DNA of 17,386 nt, from positions 1 through 17,386 of the forward strand of contig DMOO01000025.1 of NCBI GenBank assembly GCA_003456855.1, given 5' to 3'. The translations under genes were made by a program, and so were the position numbers. The notes under the pieces were generated by a model. The model saw nothing but the letters and a program-made list of their open reading frames with translations. It did not search any database and was not told the DNA's origin. This DNA is from Sphaerochaeta sp. Its GTDB lineage: Bacteria; Spirochaetota; Spirochaetia; Sphaerochaetales; Sphaerochaetaceae. This document shows, piece after piece, positions 13,581-17,386 of the stretch. The first letter of the stretch is position 1; each line of letters begins with the position of its first letter.

Positions 13581-14714
13581 ATGAAGTGCGATATGAATAT
13601 CGCGAATGAAAAAAACACAGCTGAAAATTTCTGGAAAGGAGTTCAGCTCCTTCACCGGTTCACGGAACAGGGTGTTGCCTGTTATTCACTCAAAGGCGAC
13701 TTTCTCAATCAATACTACATCATCTCGGAGACAGAGACTCGCAAACTGATGAACTTCCCTGAAGTCGTCGGCTATGACGTCTATCGCTCCATGGTGCACT
13801 CGACATCACAGATGCTCCACTTCCTGAAGGAGAACGGCAGCATCACAAAGGCCAACATTCTCAGCATCCTGCGCGGTGCTCTGAACTATCCTCTTGAGGA
13901 GGCCTGCCACAACGAGCACATCAGGGTCCATGACATCAGCTTCCTCTCTTCCGAGAGAGTGTTCACTGGCCTGGAGATCACAGGCCTGGAGATCAAATAC
14001 AACAAGGTCGCTGTCGTTCCGGACTCGACGCTTATGATAGGCGACATCATCGCCAGTGGAGTCACTGTCCGCAAGTGTCTGGACTTCCTGCTCAAGTGCT
14101 ACAAGGAGGAGGGCAAGAAGCTCAGAAACATCATCTTCTTCAACATTGGGGGAAGGAAGTCCATCACTCTCTTCGAGAGGTACACTCAGGAGATCAGGGA
14201 GTTCTGGCCGGAGTTCGAGGGGTTCATCACCATCAACTACGAAGGCATCTTCAATTGCTACGAGGAAGGGGACAGAGGCGTCAGTGGTATCAATATCGCT
14301 GACGTCGATTTTTATTGGAAGGGTGGAATCGTCGCCCCTGAGTTCAGGAGACAGACGCTTTCGATGCAGGCACCACTCTTTGAGAAGTGCACAATCTACG
14401 ATGGTGGCGCGCGCAGATACGAGATCAGCGAGCACATCAAGGAGGTTCTGGAGTTCTGGAACCACATTGCAGATCATGCCTCGGAGATTGATTTCAACGC
14501 ACTGCTGGAGGAGAAGCTCGGACACAGCGTGGACATCTCATACGAGGATTGGCTGAAGGACTGTGTCTATCAGGCCCTGGATCCGGATCTCACACATTGG
14601 CTCTATGTGCAGGAGAAGGGATTCATACAGAGCTGCAAGGACCTATCCCTGGAGAAGCTTGCAAAGAAGAGGATCAAGGAGTTCTCCTCGGTTCTCAGGA
14701 AGTACATGATTTGA
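13581..14714 (+). CDS. Unrecognised phosphoribosyltransferase-fold protein, first gene of an operon with codB
   Basis: This is a 377-residue cytoplasmic protein without a signal or membrane segment. I do not recognise a named family. Residues 93-105 (ILSILRGALNYPL) and 144-162 (a strand, PDST, then LMIGDIIASGVT) look like the first loop and the PRPP-binding loop of type I phosphoribosyltransferases. The usual two acidic residues are reduced to Gly-Asp and the usual Thr-Gly to Ser-Gly. The N-terminal 60 residues could be a substrate-binding hood, and the C-terminal 90 are helical and charged. At 377 residues it is much longer than orotate, uracil or hypoxanthine transferases (about 180-220). 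The cytosine permease gene follows 25 bases later, so base salvage is the best guess. ATG at 13581 has no good ribosome-binding site. ATG at 13593 is an alternative. Confidence 0.65.
   Translation: MKCDMNIANEKNTAENFWKGVQLLHRFTEQGVACYSLKGDFLNQYYIISETETRKLMNFPEVVGYDVYRSMVHSTSQMLHFLKENGSITKANILSILRGALNYPLEEACHNEHIRVHDISFLSSERVFTGLEITGLEIKYNKVAVVPDSTLMIGDIIASGVTVRKCLDFLLKCYKEEGKKLRNIIFFNIGGRKSITLFERYTQEIREFWPEFEGFITINYEGIFNCYEEGDRGVSGINIADVDFYWKGGIVAPEFRRQTLSMQAPLFEKCTIYDGGARRYEISEHIKEVLEFWNHIADHASEIDFNALLEEKLGHSVDISYEDWLKDCVYQALDPDLTHWLYVQEKGFIQSCKDLSLEKLAKKRIKEFSSVLRKYMI
13965..13994 (+). repeat. In-frame 15-base tandem duplication in the PRTase-like gene
   Basis: Two adjacent 15-base units, ACTGGCCTGGAGATC and ACAGGCCTGGAGATC, differ at one base and encode TGLEI twice (residues 129-138), just before the predicted PRPP-loop strand. 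It looks like a replication-slippage event that kept the frame. Confidence 0.85.
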
Positions 14715-14739
14715 TTTGCACACTAACGGAGGTGATATA

Positions 14740-15984
14740 ATGGCAAAGGAAAACACAAAAGTCGATGTAGACTACGCTGACAGCGCGGTACCATCGAGCG
14801 CAAGAAGAAGCTTTCTTACGATGTTCATGATCATGCTGGGGTTCACATTCTTCTCAGCATCAATGTGGGTCGGACAGCAGCTGGCTGACGGCTTGGACCT
14901 GGGTGGATTCATCGCTGCTCTGATCTTCGGTGGAGCTATTCTTGCAGTCTATACCGGACTTCTGGGCTACGTCGGAGCAAAGACGGGAATGAGCCTTGAC
15001 CTTCTCTCAAGAAAGGCTTTCGGTAAGAAGGGCTCATATCTTCCTTCAGCCATGATCGCCTTCACACAGATCGGTTGGTTCGGAGTCGGTGTCGCAATGT
15101 TCGCCATCCCGGTTGCAAACGAGCTTCTTGGTGGAAGCGTTGCAGCAGAGTGGATCCTGGTAGTCGTTGCCGGTATCTGCATGACAGCCTCCGCATACTT
15201 CGGAATCAAGTCCCTGACAATCGTCAGCTACATTGCAGTCCCTTGTGTCGCAATCCTTGGAACAGTTGCAATGATCATGGCGGTTGCAAGAGGAAACGCA
15301 ACACTGGTTGACCAGTTCGCAAAGTCCTCCGGCACACTGACGATCATCGGTGGAGCAGGCCTGGTCGTAGGTTCCTTCGTCTCAGGCGGAACCGCAACAC
15401 CTAACTTCACAAGATTCGCAAAGAGCGGCAAGGCCGGTGTGATCACAACGGTCATCGCATTCTTCATCGGAAACTCACTGATGTTCTTCTTCGGTGGAAT
15501 CTCATCGATCTACGTCGGTGGAAACGACATCTTCGAGGTCATGCTGAACCTGAACCTGTTCTACCTTGCAGTCCTGGTCCTTGGCCTGAACATCTGGACA
15601 ACCAATGACAACGCACTGTACTCTGCAGGTCTCGGTCTTGCAAACATCTTCGGTCAGAAGAAGAAGCCGATGGTCCTGATCAGTGGAATCATCGGAACAG
15701 CCGCAGCAGTCTGGCTCTACTGGAACTTCTGCTCATGGCTGAACGTCCTGAACTGCACACTCCCGCCTTGCGGAATCATCCTGGTGCTTGCATACTTCCT
15801 GCACAAGGAGGACTACAACACTGTAGAGGTCGATCGTGAGGTAAACTGGTTCGCAGTCATCGGCGTCATCCTGGGTGCTGTTGTCGCAAACCTGCTGAAG
15901 TGGGGCGTCGCCTCAATCAACGGCATGGTGATTGCGGCTGTGTGCTACCTGATCGGCTACTTCACAGAGAAGAAAAAGGCCTGA
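14740..15984 (+). CDS. codB: Cytosine permease CodB (NCS1 family)
   Basis: This is a 414-residue, 12-segment inner-membrane carrier importing cytosine (or a related base) with a cation. It matches E. coli CodB closely over its length: VPSSARRSFLTMFMIMLGF then FFSASMW at the start, TQIGWFGVGVAMFAIPV, VVGSFVSGGTATPNFTRF, and LGLNIWTTNDNALYSAGLG from residue 281. Frame open from TTG at 14716, but ATG at 14740 is chosen because of the near-perfect ribosome-binding site GGAGGTGAT. It lies 25 bases after the PRTase-like gene and has no promoter of its own visible. No cytosine deaminase (codA) is next to it, so a different base or a remote deaminase is possible. A terminator follows. Confidence 0.94.
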   Translation: MAKENTKVDVDYADSAVPSSARRSFLTMFMIMLGFTFFSASMWVGQQLADGLDLGGFIAALIFGGAILAVYTGLLGYVGAKTGMSLDLLSRKAFGKKGSYLPSAMIAFTQIGWFGVGVAMFAIPVANELLGGSVAAEWILVVVAGICMTASAYFGIKSLTIVSYIAVPCVAILGTVAMIMAVARGNATLVDQFAKSSGTLTIIGGAGLVVGSFVSGGTATPNFTRFAKSGKAGVITTVIAFFIGNSLMFFFGGISSIYVGGNDIFEVMLNLNLFYLAVLVLGLNIWTTNDNALYSAGLGLANIFGQKKKPMVLISGIIGTAAAVWLYWNFCSWLNVLNCTLPPCGIILVLAYFLHKEDYNTVEVDREVNWFAVIGVILGAVVANLLKWGVASINGMVIAAVCYLIGYFTEKKKA

Positions 15985-16006
15985 TCGGAAAATTGAGTTT
16001 TTGGGG

Positions 16007-16038
16007 AATGGCTCTGCTTTGAAGGTGGAGCCATTTTT
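16007..16038 (+). terminator. Rho-independent terminator after codB
   Basis: AATGGCTC (16007-16014) pairs perfectly with GAGCCATT (16028-16035) around a 13-base loop, running into a five-T tract. It lies about 22 bases after the codB stop. Confidence 0.8.
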
Positions 16039-16065
16039 GTAGTTTTCGTGTATTTCAAAACAAAC

Positions 16066-16095
16066 AAAAACAAATAACTTTATTGTTTTTATAAT
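16066..16095 (+). promoter_or_regulatory. guaB control region: inverted repeat AAAAACAA-N9-TTGTTTTT and a TATAAT box
   Basis: The arms (16066-16073 and 16083-16090) are perfect. TATAAT (16090-16095) starts at the end of the right arm. No -35 consensus is visible where expected (about 16067-16072), and the left arm lies there instead. It may be a regulator site (activator or repressor) at the guaB promoter. Confidence 0.5.
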
Positions 16096-16128
16096 TTTTG
16101 GTAATAGTAATTAAAGGAAGATCAATCA

Positions 16129-17386
16129 ATGGCTTATTACTACGAAGAGCTCTCCCGCACATTCAGTGAATATCTTCTCGTCCCTGGGTTCTCATCAGAC
16201 AAATGCATACCTCAGAACGTCTCCTTGAAGACACCTCTGGTCAAGTACCGCAAGGGTGTTGAGGAATGCCCTCTTGAGATGAACATCCCGATGGTCTCCG
16301 CAATCATGCAGGCCGTCTCCGGGGTGAAGATGGGTGAGGCTCTCTCCAAGGAAGGAGGCGTGGCCTTCATCTACGGCTCACAGCCAATAGAGAGCGAGGC
16401 TGCCATGATCCGCAAGGTCAAGCACAGCAAGTCAGGCTTTGTGGAGTCGGACTCCAACCTGAAGCCTACAGACACTCTGAACGATGTGATAGAGCTTTCA
16501 GCATCCACAGGCCACAACACAATTGCAGTTACTGACGACGGCACCGGGACAGGCAAGCTTCTTGGAGTTGTGACAAGCAGGGACTACAGAGTCTCCAGGA
16601 TGAACGGTGACGAGCAGGTCTCGACCTTCATGACACCGTTCGACAGATTGATAATGGGCTTTGACGGGATAAGCCTGTCAGAGGCCAACGACATGATCTG
16701 GGACCACAAGCTGAACCAGCTTCCGATCATCACACGTGATGGCCATCTTGTGGCCTTTGTCTTCAGAAAGGACTATTCAAGCCACAAGGCCAATCCAAAT
16801 GAGCTTCTCGATGACCACAAGAGATACATTGTGGGTGCAGGAATCAACACCAGAGACTATGCAGAGCGTGTTCCAGCCTTGGTTGAGGCTGGTGCCGATG
16901 TCCTGTGCATTGACTCCTCAGAGGGCTTCTCAGCCTGGCAGCAGAACACTCTGAAGTGGATCAGGGAGAAGTATGGCGACAGCGTCAAGGTCGGAGCAGG
17001 AAACGTCGTAGACGGAGAGGGCTTCAGGTTCCTTGCAGAGTGCGGAGCGGATTTCGTCAAGGTCGGTATCGGTGGTGGCTCGATCTGCATCACACGTGAG
17101 ACGAAGGGTATAGGAAGAGGTCAGGCAACTGCAGTGATCGATGTCGTGAAGGCCCGTGACGAGTACTTCAAGGAGACCGGGATCTACGTCCCTGTCTGCT
17201 CTGACGGTGGAATCGTCTACGACTACCACATGACATTGGCCCTTGCAATGGGTGCCGACTTCCTGATGCTTGGCCGCTATTTCGCAAGGTTCGACGAGTC
17301 ACCATCAAACAAGGTGAACATCAACGGATCGTTCATGAAGGAATACTGGGGCGAGGGTTCAGCCCGTGCCCGCAACTGGCAGCGCT
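16129..17386 (+). CDS. guaB: Inosine-5'-monophosphate dehydrogenase (GuaB), C-terminus cut off by the window edge
   Basis: IMP dehydrogenase oxidises IMP to XMP with NAD+, the committed step to GMP, in the cytoplasm. 419 residues are visible. The N-terminal barrel part includes [14 protein letters not shown] (52-65). Two CBS domains lie at about 100-215 ([10 protein letters not shown], then [10 protein letters not shown] and [14 protein letters not shown]). The barrel resumes with CIDSSEG (260-266), GAGNV (289-293), the catalytic loop [12 protein letters not shown] with Cys320, SDGG and LGRYFARF, and the flap beginning [13 protein letters not shown]. The loop and flap differ from the E. coli type (GPGSICTTR, YRGMGS) and belong to a divergent but functional-looking subgroup. 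ATG at 16129 has AAGGAAG about 9 bases upstream. It follows the codB terminator and probably has its own promoter. Confidence 0.95.
   Translation, partial: MAYYYEELSRTFSEYLLVPGFSSDKCIPQNVSLKTPLVKYRKGVEECPLEMNIPMVSAIMQAVSGVKMGEALSKEGGVAFIYGSQPIESEAAMIRKVKHSKSGFVESDSNLKPTDTLNDVIELSASTGHNTIAVTDDGTGTGKLLGVVTSRDYRVSRMNGDEQVSTFMTPFDRLIMGFDGISLSEANDMIWDHKLNQLPIITRDGHLVAFVFRKDYSSHKANPNELLDDHKRYIVGAGINTRDYAERVPALVEAGADVLCIDSSEGFSAWQQNTLKWIREKYGDSVKVGAGNVVDGEGFRFLAECGADFVKVGIGGGSICITRETKGIGRGQATAVIDVVKARDEYFKETGIYVPVCSDGGIVYDYHMTLALAMGADFLMLGRYFARFDESPSNKVNINGSFMKEYWGEGSARARNWQR

Noticed and set aside
13806..14525. 239-codon reverse frame opposite the PRTase-like gene
   Set aside because: Low-complexity Leu/Asp/Glu composition typical of an antisense shadow, with no ribosome-binding site. 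The forward frame has domain motifs.

Overview
This 17.4 kb stretch is densely coding (about 14 genes, roughly 50% GC or slightly above, C/G-rich third codon positions) and looks like chromosomal DNA of a diderm, anaerobic, probably gut-associated bacterium. Pointers are an outer-membrane barrel protein with a cleavable signal peptide, ferrous-iron transport (Feo), a flavin reductase/rubredoxin fusion, and sodium-coupled transporters. The mix suggests a spirochaete of the Treponema/Sphaerochaeta kind, but this is inference from gene style, not from a marker gene. No mobile element, CRISPR array, tRNA or rRNA was seen.

Layout. Positions 1-2900 (minus strand) hold an iron/metal block: a small membrane-anchored HMA-domain protein, then feoA-feoA-feoB, with feoB running off the left edge. 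Four TTAGA-N4-TCTAA-like palindromes sit in the two control regions of this block and suggest one metal-responsive regulon. Positions 2906-5945 hold a divergent pair: a group II PLP decarboxylase (minus) and an AGCS sodium:amino-acid symporter (plus), sharing a 226 bp control region with a palindrome on each promoter. Positions 6045-9761 hold an aldo/keto reductase (plus), converging on a minus-strand series read nhaC, mpg (3-methyladenine glycosylase, 4 bp overlap), then a flavin reductase-rubredoxin fusion. A 300 bp divergent spacer follows, with a perfect 14 bp palindrome over the predicted nhaC promoter.

Positions 10062-10946 hold a GarR-type hydroxyacid dehydrogenase with its own promoter and terminator. 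It converges on xdhC (minus). Then come a Wzi-like outer-membrane protein, a two-gene operon of an unrecognised phosphoribosyltransferase-fold protein and CodB (cytosine permease), and guaB (IMP dehydrogenase), which runs off the right edge.

Together the right third leans to nucleobase handling: CodB brings in a base, the PRTase-like protein may convert it to a nucleotide, GuaB acts on IMP, and XdhC is a maturation factor for xanthine-dehydrogenase-like enzymes. The left third handles ferrous iron. The points most worth checking are the shared palindromes of the metal block, the PRTase-like protein coupled to CodB, the HMA protein with an FeoB-associated-like N-terminus, and the symmetrical sites between the decarboxylase and the symporter.
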